Shown: positions 39,701-47,956, counted from the first letter of the stretch. The stretch is 64,000 nucleotides of DNA from Flagellimonas onchidii (GCF_004804315.1 NZ_SRXX01000005.1:1-64000); one strand, 5' to 3'. A program made the numbers and translations. Notes: a model not told the origin generated them from the letters alone.

Positions 39701-40856
39701 TGGTTGGTTGACTACATTTCCAGAATTCAATTCTCAATATTTACGAAATGTTAATCGACAATTAAACGTTACGGCTACAGCACAACCTACACAAGATTTA
39801 ACCATAGACCTTACTGCGGACAGACAATATTCAAGTAGTCTGCAAGAAAATTATAGCCCTGAGGAATGGATAAATGGCAGAAGTGGACTTATAAATGAGT
39901 TAGGAAATTTCAGTATCTCCACCGTGATGATTGGAACCATTTTCAACAAAAGTGACGAATTTGATTCCAAAACATTTGAGCAGTTCAAAGCAAACCGAAT
40001 TACCATTGCCAATAGATTGGTTTCCGATAGGGGGGAGTCTCCTGGTACTTTGGATGATGATGGATTTCCTCAGCGTTATGGAAAAACCCAGCAAGAAGTT
40101 TTGCTTCCAGCGTTTTTTGCTGCCTATACTGGTCAGGATGTGAATCGAGTGAATCTAGATGCTTTCCGGCAAATACCGATTCCCAATTGGAACATAAAGT
40201 ATACAGGTTTAATGAAAAATAGGTGGTTCAAAAAGAAGTTCAAACGTTTTTCTTTGACCCATGGATACCGCGCCGCTTATAGTATCAATTCTTTTCAGAC
40301 CAATCTGGAAAAGGAAAACAATCAGTATGACCCTGAAACAGACGATATTTTGCCTGAAAATATTATAGGGAATGTAGTTCTCAATGATGAATTTAGTCCT
40401 CTTATTCGAGTAGATTTTGAAATGAAAAACTCGTTTAGTTTCTTGGCTGAAGTACGCACGGACAGAACATTGTCGTTGAGTTTTGATAATAATTTGATGA
40501 CGGAAATCAACGGTAAGGAATATACTTTAGGATTGGGGTATCGATTTAAGGATGTGAAGTTCGTTACCAATATTGGAGGAGAGAGAACTCGTTTAAAAGG
40601 TGATCTCAACCTCAAGGCAGATTTATCACTTAGGGATAACATTACGATTATCAGAAATCTAGATATAGATAATAACCAAATTACTTCCGGTCAAAAATTA
40701 ATGTCCGTAAAATTCACGGCCGACTATGCCTTGAGCAAAAGTTTGAATGCACTTTTCTTTTATGATCATTCGTTTTCTCAATTCGCTGTGTCCACTGCAT
40801 TTCCTCAAACTACCATTAATACCGGTTTCACCCTTCGGTACAATTTTGGGAACTAG
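33729..40856 (+). CDS. sprA: Type IX secretion system translocon protein SprA (SOV family)
   Basis: SprA is the giant outer-membrane pore through which type IX cargo passes, and in gliding species it is needed for motility. The coding region has 2375 codons, within the family range of about 2300-2500. It begins at TTG 33729 with a signal peptide ending near [10 protein letters not shown]. Long regions of strands with N, Q, D and Y are typical of its very large barrel, with inserts such as [16 protein letters not shown] near 1265. The protein ends [13 protein letters not shown]; the family often ends in an aromatic residue before a short tail. No frame break was seen. The TTG start leaves 5 nt to ruvA. 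A weak GC-containing hairpin lies just after the stop. Confidence 0.95.
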   Translation: MKRGAKPILRFLRSKHFFFVVSFLVTMQIVGQEADVQAQDSVQTGVALGRLILENPDSIIAKYTYDPNLDRYIYTESIGDFNITHPTILTPQQYYDLVQKEQMKSYFKEKIDAFVGKKQGSEEARKNLLPNFYVNNSFFESVFGGNTIEVIPQGSVAMDLGVLWQKNDNPALSPRNRTNLSFDFDQRISLSLLGKVGERLQVTANYDTEATFDFQNLVKLDYTPDDDDILRSIEIGNVNMPLNSSLITGAQSLFGVKTQLQFGKTTVTAVFSEQRSQNNTVVAQGGGTLNEFALTALDYDEDKHFFLAQYFRDNYDQALANYPFIRSNVQITRLEVWVTNRNQQTLNVRNVVAIQDLGEAIENRTRIGINGGAPAGFFDTSAIATGYPQNGANNFDPDQIGTGALTQSIRDIATVEQGFNIPGYQVNQGFDYAILENARKLEIGRDYQFDSQLGYISLNQRLSNDEVLGVAFQYTIDGQVFQVGEFANGGIDATTISGGVNPIIENNTLILKLLKSNITNVEDPIWDLMMKNIYSTGAFQLSQEDFKLNILYSDPTPRNYITPVDPNMGWPTGLEERILIDVFNLDRLNVYNDVQPGGDGFFDYVPGITVDPQSGRIIFTKVEPFGEYLFDLLGGGNYNVENDAGYNANQERYVFRNMYAKTKAASLQDAEKNRFQIKGRYKSEGNNGIPIGAFNVPRGSVRVTAGGRQLQEGIDYTVNYQAGTVQILDPGLAASNTPINISVENNAVFGQQTRRFTGINVEHKFNENFVLGGTLLNLNERPLTQKSNFGVEPVNNTIFGLNGNFSTEIPFLTRLVNKLPNIDTDVPSNLSIRGEVAFLKPSSPKNADFEGETTTYIDDFEGAQALIDIRSSLGWSLASPPVEFLQDRTDIDVGYERAKLAWYTIDPIFYTNQRPTGLSDNDVSLNTTRRVFINEIFTETDIAQGQTQVQGTLDLVYYPDQKGPYNANPDFAAETPQEKWAGIMRPLSSTNFEQSNVEFVQFWVLDPYIDGETSDANVGELVLNLGNISEDILRDGRKQYENGLPASTNNEIPRETIWGQVPSTQSLVYAFDADEGNRDQQDVGLDGLNDSEEATIYNGPSEDPALDNYQYYLNREGSILERYIDFNNPDGNSPVAVTNTNRGSTTLPDVEDIDRDLTMNTVNSYFEYRIQIRPNTTIDDQYVTDIRQGMTPPLPNGGQLNRRWIQYKIPLSDICDDCRIGGISDFRSVSFMRMYMTGFTDDIVLRFATLDLVRGDWRTYTNSLESDNDDPSDDDTVTDVNTVNIEENFGRQPIPYVLPPGVIREQLNNNNTIIRQNEQSLSFVVENLQPQDSRGVFKNVNMDVRQYERIKMFMHAEKILNGDYSDSDTPLVGFLRIGTDFSQNFYQIELPLQFTPFNVTSADEIWPEVNEIDIALSDLNKVKSRGIAEQTLDQIRYYEIVDGAAVPVDEFAPRELGRLRIGIRGNPSLGSLRAMMVGVKNIDNLPARGEVWFNELRLAGLDNNGGWAAIAALDANMADFANVTATGSRSTSGFGSIDQMPNERSREDAIAYDVVTNVNVGQLLPKKWGIQIPFNYGISETLITPEFDPVYDDLKLDDRIAAATTPEDAETIKKQAEDYTKRRSINLIGVRKNRGEEAKENFFDVENFTFNYSYNETNHRDFEIANLRDQNVNTGFVYNHNFKPSPVAPFAKNDSILRSKYWQWLKELNFNVLPTSLSINTNYNRSFNQQRFREVIEPNVDALELPLLQQRNYLFNWQYALNYNVTKSLRLQFTGSNNNIVRNYFNLDGDPDSGINEELDLWDGFFDVGEPNRHSQQMQLNYELPFDKFPFLNFMNAQYTYTSNFDWQRGGDALNEVVQEENPGEQVNTVQNASTHNLTANLTMQRFYDFLGLKKRDGKVTASQARQRRDKAGNPASGAEDEKPLKKTSKAYNTLVDILTMVKRVNVNYSENRGTVLPGYTQSIGFLGTTRPTLGFVFGSQADVRFQAARNGWLTTFPEFNSQYLRNVNRQLNVTATAQPTQDLTIDLTADRQYSSSLQENYSPEEWINGRSGLINELGNFSISTVMIGTIFNKSDEFDSKTFEQFKANRITIANRLVSDRGESPGTLDDDGFPQRYGKTQQEVLLPAFFAAYTGQDVNRVNLDAFRQIPIPNWNIKYTGLMKNRWFKKKFKRFSLTHGYRAAYSINSFQTNLEKENNQYDPETDDILPENIIGNVVLNDEFSPLIRVDFEMKNSFSFLAEVRTDRTLSLSFDNNLMTEINGKEYTLGLGYRFKDVKFVTNIGGERTRLKGDLNLKADLSLRDNITIIRNLDIDNNQITSGQKLMSVKFTADYALSKSLNALFFYDHSFSQFAVSTAFPQTTINTGFTLRYNFGN

Positions 40857-40912
40857 TTAAGGAGCATAGGAAGCTCTCCTTTATAACCTTTTATTTTTGT
40901 TGTAAAGTTTAC

Positions 40913-40943
40913 TTGAAAAGCTATGCTTTATCCGTTACATTTG
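40913..40943 (+). promoter_or_regulatory. Promoter of gcvH, TTG-N20-TACATTTG
   Basis: TTG at 40913-40915 and TACATTTG at 40936-40943 are separated by exactly 20 nt. The predicted start near 40949 lies 21 nt before the ATG at 40970. Confidence 0.8.
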
Positions 40944-40969
40944 TCTTCGTACTTAAACAAAACGAAACA

Positions 40970-41350
40970 ATGAACATACCAGCAGAGTTAAAATACACAA
41001 AGGACCATGAGTGGGTTAAAATCGAAGGAGATGTTGCCACTGTAGGTATTACGGATTTTGCCCAAGGCGAGTTGGGGGATATTGTATATGTAGAAGTAGA
41101 AACGGTAGACGAAACCTTGGACAAGGAAGAGGTATTTGGTACAGTTGAGGCTGTAAAGACCGTTTCTGACTTGTTTTTGCCATTAAGTGGCGAGATTATT
41201 GAGTTTAATGAGGTTCTGGAAGATGAGCCGGAAAAGGTGAACACTGATCCTTATGGCGAAGGTTGGATGATTAAAATAAAAATGAGTGATTCGTCCGAAA
41301 CAGAGGGATTAATGAGCGATGAAGATTATAAGGCATTGATTGGTGCTTAA
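40970..41350 (+). CDS. gcvH: Glycine cleavage system H protein
   Basis: GcvH is the lipoyl carrier that shuttles the aminomethyl group between the P, T and L proteins of glycine cleavage. I start at ATG 40970 (126 residues, family-typical, [15 protein letters not shown]). A longer frame from 40913 would begin inside the promoter. The lipoylated lysine is in [15 protein letters not shown], near residue 63, and [11 protein letters not shown] is also conserved. The other glycine cleavage genes are not in the window. It is downstream of sprA and its stop overlaps the VanZ-like gene start. Confidence 0.97.
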   Translation: MNIPAELKYTKDHEWVKIEGDVATVGITDFAQGELGDIVYVEVETVDETLDKEEVFGTVEAVKTVSDLFLPLSGEIIEFNEVLEDEPEKVNTDPYGEGWMIKIKMSDSSETEGLMSDEDYKALIGA

Positions 41351-41750
41351 AACATACATTTTTACCATTTTATTTCTAAGTTGGATATTGTTTATAACAA
41401 TGCTCAGCTTATTTTCTTTTTCGGACTTTAATTTGGATGTTGGTGAATTAAACATTCCCTATGCCGATAAGATTACCCATTTTACTTTTTATCTTGTTTT
41501 TTCTATTTTGGGGTGCCTTTTTTTACGCGAGCGAACCCAAGGTGGTATCGCATTGAGGAAAAGTACGGTTATAATAGGTTTTGCTGCAGTTTTTTATGGT
41601 ATGTTTATTGAGATTTTGCAACATACCATAACCATTGACCGTATGGCTGAGTTTGGAGATGTTATTGCCAACACCCTTGGTGCAATTGTAGGCTTAGTCT
41701 TAATTAAATGGTATTTTTCTAAAGAAAGGCCGTTAAAATGGAAATTTTAA
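41340..41750 (+). CDS. VanZ-like membrane protein
   Basis: This protein of about 136 residues has four hydrophobic segments (about 5-22, 36-57, 72-90 and 108-125) and VanZ-family landmarks: [26 protein letters not shown] and [15 protein letters not shown]. VanZ-type proteins have been linked to glycopeptide tolerance in enterococci, but in Bacteroidota the role is unknown. The start is TTG 41340 or GTG 41343, and either overlaps the gcvH stop, so it is likely translated by coupling with gcvH. Confidence 0.85.
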   Translation: MVLKTYIFTILFLSWILFITMLSLFSFSDFNLDVGELNIPYADKITHFTFYLVFSILGCLFLRERTQGGIALRKSTVIIGFAAVFYGMFIEILQHTITIDRMAEFGDVIANTLGAIVGLVLIKWYFSKERPLKWKF

Positions 41751-41802
41751 TTGTTTATTTCATCAATTAATAATTAAATTAGCAAACACTAAAATCAAAA
41801 CG

Positions 41803-42507
41803 ATGGAACTAAAAAAGAATCCAAAAGCGGATGTAGGAAAAAACAGTTCACTCTATTTTGTAATAGGGCTAGCCGCTGTTTTAGGGTTGGTTTATGGAGC
41901 CATGGAGTGGAAAAAATACGATAAGGCAAATGATTATGACATTTCAATGAATGTCGAAGATCAATTGGACGAGGAAGTGCCAATGACCGAACAGATAAAA
42001 ACTCCACCACCTCCACCACCTCCAGCTGCTCCTGAGGTAATCGAGGTTGTTGAAGATGAGGAAGAAGTTGAGGAAACCGTTATCGAATCCACAGAAACTA
42101 GCCAAGAAGAAGAGGTTATGGAAGTGGAAGAAGTAGAGGTTGAAGAAGTGGAGGAAGATATTTCAGTTCCTTTTGCGGTAATCGAAGATGTACCAGTTTT
42201 TCCTGGGTGCGAAAGATCAAAAAATAAAAAAGCATGTTTTCAGGAGATGATGCAGAAGCATATCCGTAAAAACTTCCGTTACCCAGAAATTGCCCAAGAA
42301 ATGGGTGTTCAGGGAAGGGTAAACGTAATTTTCGTTATCCAAAAAGATGGAAGTATCGGTAATATTAGAATGCGTGGGCCTGATAAAAACTTAGAAAAAG
42401 AAGCTTTGCGTATCATTCAAAAGTTACCAAAAATGACTCCAGGTAAGCAAAGAGGTAGAGCGGTGAAAGTTCCATTTAGTATTCCAATTACCTTTAAGCT
42501 ACAATAA
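41803..42507 (+). CDS. tonB: Energy transducer TonB
   Basis: TonB carries energy from the inner-membrane proton gradient to outer-membrane receptors. In 234 residues there is one membrane helix (about 21-40, SLYFVIGLAAVLGLVYGAME), a proline run PPPPPPPAAP near 68-77, an acidic spacer with repeated E, V and D residues (80-122), and a C-terminal TonB domain from about 150 with FRYPEIAQEMGVQGRVNVIFVIQKDGSIG. The short acidic spacer differs from the Pro-Lys spacer of E. coli TonB. No exbB/exbD lie beside it. A bidirectional terminator follows. Confidence 0.92.
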   Translation: MELKKNPKADVGKNSSLYFVIGLAAVLGLVYGAMEWKKYDKANDYDISMNVEDQLDEEVPMTEQIKTPPPPPPPAAPEVIEVVEDEEEVEETVIESTETSQEEEVMEVEEVEVEEVEEDISVPFAVIEDVPVFPGCERSKNKKACFQEMMQKHIRKNFRYPEIAQEMGVQGRVNVIFVIQKDGSIGNIRMRGPDKNLEKEALRIIQKLPKMTPGKQRGRAVKVPFSIPITFKLQ

Positions 42508-42540
42508 GATATTTAAGGTTCCTGCTGAGGTGGGAATGGA

Positions 42541-42573
42541 AAAAGCCCTAGCTTTTTAAGCTAGGGCTTTTTT
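42541..42573. terminator. Bidirectional terminator between tonB and the SnoaL-like gene
   Basis: AAAAGCCCTAGCTT (42541-42554) pairs with AAGCTAGGGCTTTT (42558-42571) around TTT, with A-run left and T-run right; it lies between convergent genes. Confidence 0.92.
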
Positions 42574-42588
42574 ATTCAGTAGTTTTGG

Positions 42589-42960
42589 CTATGCATGATA
42601 ATAGCGCTCATTGACGATTTTTCCATCCTTCCATTGAGTACGTACTACCTGTTCAAAACGATGTTTAGTTCCATCATTTGTATCAAATTCCATAACGGCT
42701 TCATAAAAAGTAGTGTCACCCTTTACAGCGGGGCCACTGATAATCTGATAGCCATGAAAGGCAGTTACTGTATCCAATAATTTTTGCTCCTCCGCAAGAC
42801 AGAATTCCTTGCCCACTTTTGCCGGGTTGTTTCCTTCAAAAAGTTGAACGTCATCCGCCAAATAATTCTCCATTGCCTCAATAAACTTTCCCTCAGCTAA
42901 TAAGTTGATAACTTCACTGGTCTTTGCCAACATTTCTTGCTCTTGTATTGTAGTTTCCAT
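42589..42960 (-). CDS. SnoaL/NTF2-like protein
   Basis: This 123-residue protein has a single NTF2-like alpha+beta barrel (SnoaL-like): an N-terminal helix pair with FIEAMENYLADDVQLFEG and later strands VKGDTTFYEAVMEFDTND and VVRTQWKDGKIVNERYYHA. I start at the ATG at 42960 because the upstream -7 element at 42994-43001 covers the alternative start. The fold serves as an enzyme or ligand-binding protein in many pathways and the substrate here cannot be told. No signal peptide. It lies between tonB and a metallo-beta-lactamase-fold gene on the same strand. Confidence 0.75.
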   Translation of the reverse strand: METTIQEQEMLAKTSEVINLLAEGKFIEAMENYLADDVQLFEGNNPAKVGKEFCLAEEQKLLDTVTAFHGYQIISGPAVKGDTTFYEAVMEFDTNDGTKHRFEQVVRTQWKDGKIVNERYYHA

Positions 42961-42993
42961 TGATAAGTATTTAAGATTAATATTTTGTTTAAG

Positions 42994-43001
42994 CAAAAAT
43001 A
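42994..43001 (-). promoter_or_regulatory. Putative -7 element of the SnoaL-like gene
   Basis: Minus strand reads TATTTTTG. The predicted start near 42988 gives a leader of about 28 nt to the ATG at 42960. No clear -33 element. Confidence 0.45.
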
Positions 43002-43125
43002 CTGGCGGAGTGAGCGGTTCGAATTGCAGATTTTTCCCGAATACTATTATGGATTTCCCATATATCGAAAAGAATGAATGATTATGATGAACAAGGCCTA
43101 AAGTGAAATGGCCATCCTTTAAAAT

Positions 43126-44004
43126 TTATCTTAAACTTCTGTATAAAGTTTCACGCATTTTTTCAGGATTGATATAACCGTTGCCATGGGTTGCATCATA
43201 TTTGGATAGTAAGGAAGAGTTATTCTTGACCTGATCTAAGGTCTTTCCCTGATCAATTTCATTTTGAACAATAGCCTGAATGTCTTTCAACATTGCGGTA
43301 TAGGTTTCCAGTTCTCTCTTGTTAGAAGGTCGACCATGGCCAGGGATGATCTTCGTGTTTTCATCAATTAACAGCAATGCTTTATGATGTGCTGCAATAT
43401 ACCCCTGTATACTACCTCCATTGTTAAGATCTATGTACGGATATCTTCCAGAAAAATAGGTGTCTCCCATGTGCAGTACATTTTCGTTCAGGAAATAGAT
43501 CATGGTGTCACCGTCGGTGTGAGCATTGTGAACATGTAGGGCCATTATGGTTTCATCTCCGTCATAAAAGGTCATTCCTTCCGAATAGGTAATTTCAGGC
43601 AAACTTTTTTTGTAGTCTGACGGGCTCATTTTGTTGGCTTCTACATTTTTAAGTCCATTTTTCTTAAGTTTTTTCCGAACGTTATCATGGGCGATAAGAG
43701 TTGTGGTCTCTGAATTGAAATTAACGTTTCCACCAGTATGATCTCCATGCATGTGTGTATTGACTAAATAGGATATAGGTTTGTTTGTCAGCGTCGCAAT
43801 CGCTGCTTTTATCTTGTTGCTCAAAGGGGCAAATTGGTCATCGATCATGAACACCCGATTATCTCCCACGTAGATTCCAATATTTCCACCCCTGCCGGTT
43901 AGCATATAAGTATTTTCACTTAAGGTGTCTATTGAAATGGTAACATCTTGACCGTAAATTGAAAATGTCAAAAAGAATATCAAAGAAAATAAGGAGGCGC
44001 GCAT
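43126..44004 (-). CDS. Exported metallo-beta-lactamase-fold hydrolase
   Basis: I choose the ATG at 44004 (292 residues), which begins a signal peptide MRASLFSLIFFLTFSIYG; the longer frame upstream covers both divergent promoters. Zinc ligands are visible in NTHMHGDHTGG, in AHTDGD and in GHGRP near the C-terminus, so the di-zinc site is complete. The family includes beta-lactamases, hydrolases and lactonases. The CphA/B3-type features are not clear enough to call resistance. It is periplasmic. It diverges from haem O synthase and shares the 127-nt promoter region with it. Confidence 0.85.
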   Translation of the reverse strand: MRASLFSLIFFLTFSIYGQDVTISIDTLSENTYMLTGRGGNIGIYVGDNRVFMIDDQFAPLSNKIKAAIATLTNKPISYLVNTHMHGDHTGGNVNFNSETTTLIAHDNVRKKLKKNGLKNVEANKMSPSDYKKSLPEITYSEGMTFYDGDETIMALHVHNAHTDGDTMIYFLNENVLHMGDTYFSGRYPYIDLNNGGSIQGYIAAHHKALLLIDENTKIIPGHGRPSNKRELETYTAMLKDIQAIVQNEIDQGKTLDQVKNNSSLLSKYDATHGNGYINPEKMRETLYRSLR

Positions 44005-44052
44005 AATTAAAGTTTTATGTTTGATTGCAATTAATAAGACGCAAGGTCTTTT

Positions 44053-44060
44053 CAAAAATA
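44053..44060 (-). promoter_or_regulatory. Putative -7 element of the metallo-hydrolase gene
   Basis: Minus strand reads TATTTTTG, predicted start near 44047. It lies back to back with the ctaB promoter at 44081-44111. Confidence 0.45.
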
Positions 44061-44080
44061 ACATAAAGACTAACAATAGG

Positions 44081-44111
44081 TTGGAAATGAGATATCCCAG
44101 AGTTATCTTTG
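44081..44111 (+). promoter_or_regulatory. Promoter of ctaB, TTG-N20-TATCTTTG
   Basis: TTG (44081-44083) and TATCTTTG (44104-44111) are separated by exactly 20 nt. The predicted start near 44117 rules out in-frame starts at 44021 and 44087 and supports the ATG at 44132. Confidence 0.75.
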
Positions 44112-44131
44112 CCAGCCAATTGAATTTGTGG

Positions 44132-45034
44132 ATGAAACCTGCCGTAAGTTCCGTAAAAAGTACACCTTTGACTTTGACTTTTGCCGATTTTAAGGAAATC
44201 ACTAAAGCCAAACTGGCCGTTAGTGTGGTTTTTTCTTCCATAGCCGGCTATTTTTTAGGAGCTTCCCAAATCGATTTGATGTCGGTTGCATTGCTTGCCT
44301 TTGGTGGATATTGCATGGTCGGCGCATCTAACGCATATAACCAAGTCATTGAAAAAGATTTGGATGCTCTAATGAGTAGAACCAAAAACCGTCCGATTCC
44401 GGCGGGAAGAATGACAGTTCAAACGGCGATGGCAATTGCAATATTATTGACCGTATCTGGCGTGGTGGCTTTATACATGCTAAGCCCAAAAACGGCAATG
44501 TTCGGAGCCATTTCGATTTTTCTGTATACAAGTGTCTATACACCTTTGAAAACCAAAACACCACTTTCGGTGTTTGTCGGAGCTTTTCCAGGAGCTATTC
44601 CCTTTATGTTGGGATGGGTGGCAGCAACAAATGAGTTTGGTATTGAACCAGGAACCTTATTTATGATTCAGTTTTTTTGGCAATTCCCCCATTTCTGGGC
44701 ATTGGGATGGATGCTTGATGATGATTATAAAAAGGGAGGGTTTAAAATGCTTCCTACAGGTAAGAAGGATGCGGGAACAGCACTTCAGATTATTTTGTAT
44801 ACCATTTGGATGATGGTTATCTCCGTTATGCCAGCTTTTGGTTTTACGGGAAGGTTGCACTTATCCATTCCCGCAGCTGTCATTGTATTGATTGCGGGAT
44901 TTGTAATGCTGATATTCGCTTTTAAACTGTATGAAAAAAGAGATAATGCATCCGCTAGAAGGTTAATGCTGGCCAGCGTGACCTATATTTCATTGATTCA
45001 AATAATATACGTAATAGATAAGTTTGTAAGCTAA
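44132..45034 (+). CDS. ctaB: Protohaem IX farnesyltransferase (haem O synthase)
   Basis: This UbiA-type prenyltransferase adds farnesyl to haem b, giving haem O, the precursor of haem A for the aa3 oxidase. I start at ATG 44132 (300 residues, MKPAVSSVKSTPLTL) on promoter evidence; it also gives the family length. The metal-diphosphate motif is NAYNQVIEKDLDALMSRTKN near 69-88, with RPIPAGRM next. Eight or nine membrane helices follow, and a second conserved stretch WMLDDDYKKGGFKMLP lies near 193. It is first in the oxidase accessory operon; subunit III follows 6 nt later. Haem A synthase (ctaA) is not in the window. Confidence 0.95.
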   Translation: MKPAVSSVKSTPLTLTFADFKEITKAKLAVSVVFSSIAGYFLGASQIDLMSVALLAFGGYCMVGASNAYNQVIEKDLDALMSRTKNRPIPAGRMTVQTAMAIAILLTVSGVVALYMLSPKTAMFGAISIFLYTSVYTPLKTKTPLSVFVGAFPGAIPFMLGWVAATNEFGIEPGTLFMIQFFWQFPHFWALGWMLDDDYKKGGFKMLPTGKKDAGTALQIILYTIWMMVISVMPAFGFTGRLHLSIPAAVIVLIAGFVMLIFAFKLYEKRDNASARRLMLASVTYISLIQIIYVIDKFVS

Positions 45035-45040
45035 ACCACT

Positions 45041-45622
45041 ATGGATTTGACCGAGGTAGATATTGAAGTAAAAAACAAACGTGCAAAAAAAATGATGCTG
45101 TGGTTCGGTATTTTGAGCCTGATCATGGGGTTTGCCGGATGGACGAGTGCATATATCGTAAGTAGTAAAAGAGAAGATTGGATTAGTGACTTGGAATTAC
45201 CACAAGCCTTTTTCTTTAGTACTGGCATTATCATTTTAAGCAGTGTAACCTATTATTTGGCAAAACTAGCTGTAAGCAGAAATGACCAATCCAAAGGAAC
45301 ACTTTTATTGGTAATCACCCTTGTGTTGGGGCTTGCGTTTATTGTTATGCAGTTTATGGGATTTTCCCAGATGCTCGAAAATGGTTATTACTTTACGGGC
45401 CCGACCAGTAATATCAAAATGTCGTATGTTTTTTTGATAGCCGCTGTCCATATTGTACACGTTGTTGCGGGGTTGATTTCATTGTTGGTGGTAATGGTGC
45501 AACAACTACGGGGAAAATATATGCCTGAAAATATGTTGGGAATGGAACTAGGCGCTACTTTTTGGCATTTTTTGGATTTCCTATGGGTGTATTTAATACT
45601 ATTCATGTATTTCGTGAAATAA
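45041..45622 (+). CDS. Cytochrome c oxidase subunit III-like protein (first copy)
   Basis: A 193-residue membrane protein with five hydrophobic segments. The haem-copper oxidase subunit III fold is shown by KMMLWFGILSLIMGFAGWTSAYIV near 15-38, FSTGIIILSSVTYYLA, and the last pair with VAGLISLLVVMVQQL and GATFWHFLDFLWVYLILFMYF. It lacks the first two helices of classic subunit III. A longer subunit III homologue is encoded immediately downstream; which one sits in the ActA-F/CoxBA supercomplex cannot be decided by sequence alone. Confidence 0.85.
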   Translation: MDLTEVDIEVKNKRAKKMMLWFGILSLIMGFAGWTSAYIVSSKREDWISDLELPQAFFFSTGIIILSSVTYYLAKLAVSRNDQSKGTLLLVITLVLGLAFIVMQFMGFSQMLENGYYFTGPTSNIKMSYVFLIAAVHIVHVVAGLISLLVVMVQQLRGKYMPENMLGMELGATFWHFLDFLWVYLILFMYFVK

Positions 45623-45664
45623 AAATATATCTAAACAGTTTTCGTTAAAGTTTATCTTTTCGAA

Positions 45665-45686
45665 TACACCAAAAGGTGTATTTTTG
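45665..45686 (+). promoter_or_regulatory. Hairpin fused to a -7 element before the second subunit III gene
   Basis: TACACC (45665-45670) pairs with GGTGTA (45675-45680) around AAAA, then TTTTT follows. The same bases give TATTTTTG (45679-45686), a TAnnTTTG -7 element. One short stretch may end the first transcript and start the second. Confidence 0.5.
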
Positions 45687-45714
45687 TGAAAGTTTTATTA
45701 AAACGACCTTTTTT

Positions 45715-46689
45715 ATGAATACAACGGTGACTACCGGTACTGATGAAGGCGTTTGGGATGGCGGAAATCGCCCACTGAACGCTAGCTATGGAAAAATGAT
45801 GATGTGGTTTTTTATTGTCTCGGATGCCTTGACCTTTTCTGGCTTCTTGGTTTCCTACGGCTTTTCCAGGTTCAAGTTTATTGAAACTTGGCCGATTGCC
45901 GATGAGGTGTTTACCCACGTTCCTTTCTTCCACGGGAATTACCCCATGATTTATGTGGCCTTTATGACCTTTATTCTGATTATGTCTTCCGTTACTATGG
46001 TGTTAGCTGTGGATGCTGGGCATAAAATGAAGAAAAACCGTGTTATTTGGTACATGTTCGCAACTATTATAGGTGGGGCCATCTTTGTGGGTTCGCAGGC
46101 TTGGGAATGGGCAACATTTATCAAAGGAGATTTTGGGGCATTGGAAACAAAGGGAGGACGAATTCTTCAGTTTGTCGATGCTGAGACCGGCGAAAGAGCT
46201 GCTTTGGCCGATTTTTCTAAAGTTCTACCAGAAGATAGAGTGAAGCACGAGAGCAGTGAAGGTGTTTGGTTCATGCAGGAAGGACACCAAACTTCGTTTT
46301 CCTTGAACGAAGTAGTGGCCGGATTCAAAGCGACGCCAAACATATTGATTCGTACCGAGACCATTAATGAAGAAGGTGAAAAAACTCTTTTGTCACGTCA
46401 AGAATCTTTGGTCAAACTTAAAGATGCCGTGCAGGTAGTAGAAGGGGCAAACCTTATCCATAACGAATATGGAAGTCGACTTTTTGCAGACTTTTTCTTT
46501 TTCATTACCGGATTCCACGGGTTTCACGTGTTCTCAGGGGTCATCATCAATATCATTATTTTCTTAAATATCATTTTAGGAACCTATGAACGTCGTGGGC
46601 ACTATGAAATGGTTGAGAAAGTTGGTCTGTACTGGCACTTTGTAGATTTGGTATGGGTATTCGTATTTACATTCTTTTATTTGGTATAA
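45715..46689 (+). CDS. Cytochrome c oxidase subunit III with a large soluble insertion
   Basis: I start at ATG 45715 (324 residues, MNTTVTTGTDEGVWDG); an earlier in-frame ATG at 45676 overlaps the -7 element. Helices with WFFIVSDALTFSGFLVSYGF, MIYVAFMTFILIMSSVTMVL and FATIIGGAIFVGSQAWEW, and later HGFHVFSGVIINII and YWHFVDLVWVFVFTFFYL, show the subunit III core. Between residues 138 and 250 is a polar insertion of about 113 residues, not seen in classic subunit III, placed in one loop; it contains no haem or metal motif. It may cap the complex or contact another subunit. 47 nt precede subunit IV. Confidence 0.9.
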   Translation: MNTTVTTGTDEGVWDGGNRPLNASYGKMMMWFFIVSDALTFSGFLVSYGFSRFKFIETWPIADEVFTHVPFFHGNYPMIYVAFMTFILIMSSVTMVLAVDAGHKMKKNRVIWYMFATIIGGAIFVGSQAWEWATFIKGDFGALETKGGRILQFVDAETGERAALADFSKVLPEDRVKHESSEGVWFMQEGHQTSFSLNEVVAGFKATPNILIRTETINEEGEKTLLSRQESLVKLKDAVQVVEGANLIHNEYGSRLFADFFFFITGFHGFHVFSGVIINIIIFLNIILGTYERRGHYEMVEKVGLYWHFVDLVWVFVFTFFYLV

Positions 46690-46736
46690 TTTTTATGTCA
46701 TTCCTGGGAGTACAGGAATTCAAACAATAATATATA

Positions 46737-47120
46737 ATGGCACACGAGCATAAACTGGAAATATTTAGAGGGCTTTGGAAATTCAAGTCGAACGTCCAAA
46801 AAATTTGGGGTGTATTGGCATTTTTGTCCCTTGTAACAGCAGTAGAGGTCGTTTTGGGGATTTATAAGCCTGAAATTTTCACAAAAAACTACTTTATCGG
46901 AATGAAGCTCCTTAACTGGATATTCATTATCCTGACCTTGGTAAAAGCGTATTACATTGCCTGGGATTTTATGCACTTGCGTGACGAGAAGAGTGCCTTG
47001 CGCAGGTCAATTGTATGGACGCCAATATTTTTGATATGCTATTTGGTGTTTATCCTCCTATTTGAAGCAGATTATATTTATACTGTTTTCAAAGAAGGGT
47101 ATTTTGCATGGAACTTCTAA
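46737..47120 (+). CDS. Cytochrome c oxidase subunit IV (caa3/CoxD type)
   Basis: The 127-residue protein has three hydrophobic helices (about 24-42, 55-77 and 88-109) and the COX4-like sequence KIWGVLAFLSLVTAVEVVLG, then AYYIAWDFMHLRDEKSALRR. Such proteins stabilise bacterial oxidases. It closes the ctaB-cox3-cox3-cox4 group; a hairpin with T-run lies 20 nt after the stop. Confidence 0.85.
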   Translation: MAHEHKLEIFRGLWKFKSNVQKIWGVLAFLSLVTAVEVVLGIYKPEIFTKNYFIGMKLLNWIFIILTLVKAYYIAWDFMHLRDEKSALRRSIVWTPIFLICYLVFILLFEADYIYTVFKEGYFAWNF

Positions 47121-47140
47121 AAGAAAGTATTAACAATTGA

Positions 47141-47174
47141 AAAGGCGGTTTTATAACCGTCTTTTTTATTTTTG
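47141..47174 (+). terminator. Terminator hairpin whose T-tract contains a -7 element
   Basis: AAGGCGGTT pairs with AACCGTCTT across TTAT (47142-47162), followed by TTTTTT. Directly in the T-run, TATTTTTG (47167-47174) matches TAnnTTTG. Termination of the oxidase operon and start of the next leader may share this stretch. Confidence 0.6.
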
Positions 47175-47320
47175 CACAACCCAAAATCTTATGAAATGAG
47201 CATAAACAAATCTCAACACTAAACCTACCTCTAGGAGTGATGGAATTTTTTATGTGAATTACTGAATATGAAGAAATTTTAGGTTTCTTCATTTTTTGGG
47301 AGCCATAAAGTTTTAAACAG
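47175..47320 (+). ncRNA. Possible leader RNA or small RNA with intrinsic terminator
   Basis: A transcript starting near 47181 would run about 115 nt to a strong hairpin: ATGAAGAAA (47268-47276) with TTTCTTCAT (47284-47292), followed by TTTTT. The next gene begins 24 nt later. A terminator just upstream of an ATG is the layout of an attenuator; a short frame (MKKF) lies on its left arm. It could instead be a free small RNA. Nothing here matches a riboswitch I know. Confidence 0.35.
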
Positions 47321-47956
47321 ATGAAAAAAACATTTGTCTTAGTTGTTCTATTTATCTTTCCTTTGGTAGCGTACCTTTTCTTTGCTTCGGGAGTGAACAA
47401 CTTTGGTAAATTACCTACACTTACGGAAAATATCCCAGATTTGTCCAATTTTGAAGGAGATGTGTCTTTAAAGGATAAAATTACCATTCTAGGTTTTTTG
47501 GGAAACGAAGTGGATGAAAGAAAAGGAAATGCCTTCAATCTTAATCAAAAAATTTATAAACGTTTCGGGAAGTTCAAGGATTTTCAGATTGTAATGCTGG
47601 CCACCGAAGGAACTCAAGATAAAGTAGCTTCTTTAAAAAAAGAACTGGGGAAATTGTCCGAAATCACCAAGTGGAATTTTGCCTTCGGTACTCAAAAAGA
47701 AATTGCTTCGTTTTTCGAAACAATGGGAACCGATTTGAAACTCGATGAAACCATGGCCACTCCTTATGTGTTTATAATAGATAAAGATTTGAATCTTAGG
47801 GGAAGAAACGATGACGAAGATGACGGTGTCAAATATGGATTCAATACAACCTCAGTAGCGGAACTGAACAATAAAATGGAAGACGATGTCAAGATTATTC
47901 TTGCCGAATATCGTCTTGCCTTAAAGAAAAACAATGCCGACAGGAGCGAACAGTAA
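47321..47956 (+). CDS. Cysteine-free SCO/thioredoxin-fold membrane-anchored protein
   Basis: This 211-residue protein has an N-terminal anchor (MKKTFVLVVLFIFPLVAYLFF). The rest follows the thioredoxin/SCO fold: KITILGFLGNEVDERKGN, FQIVMLATEG, and VFIIDKDLNLRGRNDDEDDG, comparable to the SCO segment near its histidine. There is no cysteine in the whole protein, so it cannot bind copper by a CxxxC motif or do thiol chemistry. It overlaps the start of SCO1 by 23 nt, so the two are translated together. A non-catalytic partner or chaperone role in CuA loading is inference. Upstream is the possible attenuator. Confidence 0.75.
   Translation: MKKTFVLVVLFIFPLVAYLFFASGVNNFGKLPTLTENIPDLSNFEGDVSLKDKITILGFLGNEVDERKGNAFNLNQKIYKRFGKFKDFQIVMLATEGTQDKVASLKKELGKLSEITKWNFAFGTQKEIASFFETMGTDLKLDETMATPYVFIIDKDLNLRGRNDDEDDGVKYGFNTTSVAELNNKMEDDVKIILAEYRLALKKNNADRSEQ

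Noticed and set aside
44005..44241. N-terminal extension of the metallo-hydrolase gene by 79 residues
   Set aside because: It covers the divergent ctaB promoter and start and has no domain; the ATG at 44004 starts a signal peptide.
47175..47267. Known riboswitch or copper-sensing RNA
   Set aside because: No match to any riboswitch core that I can recognise; only the promoter and terminator are supported.
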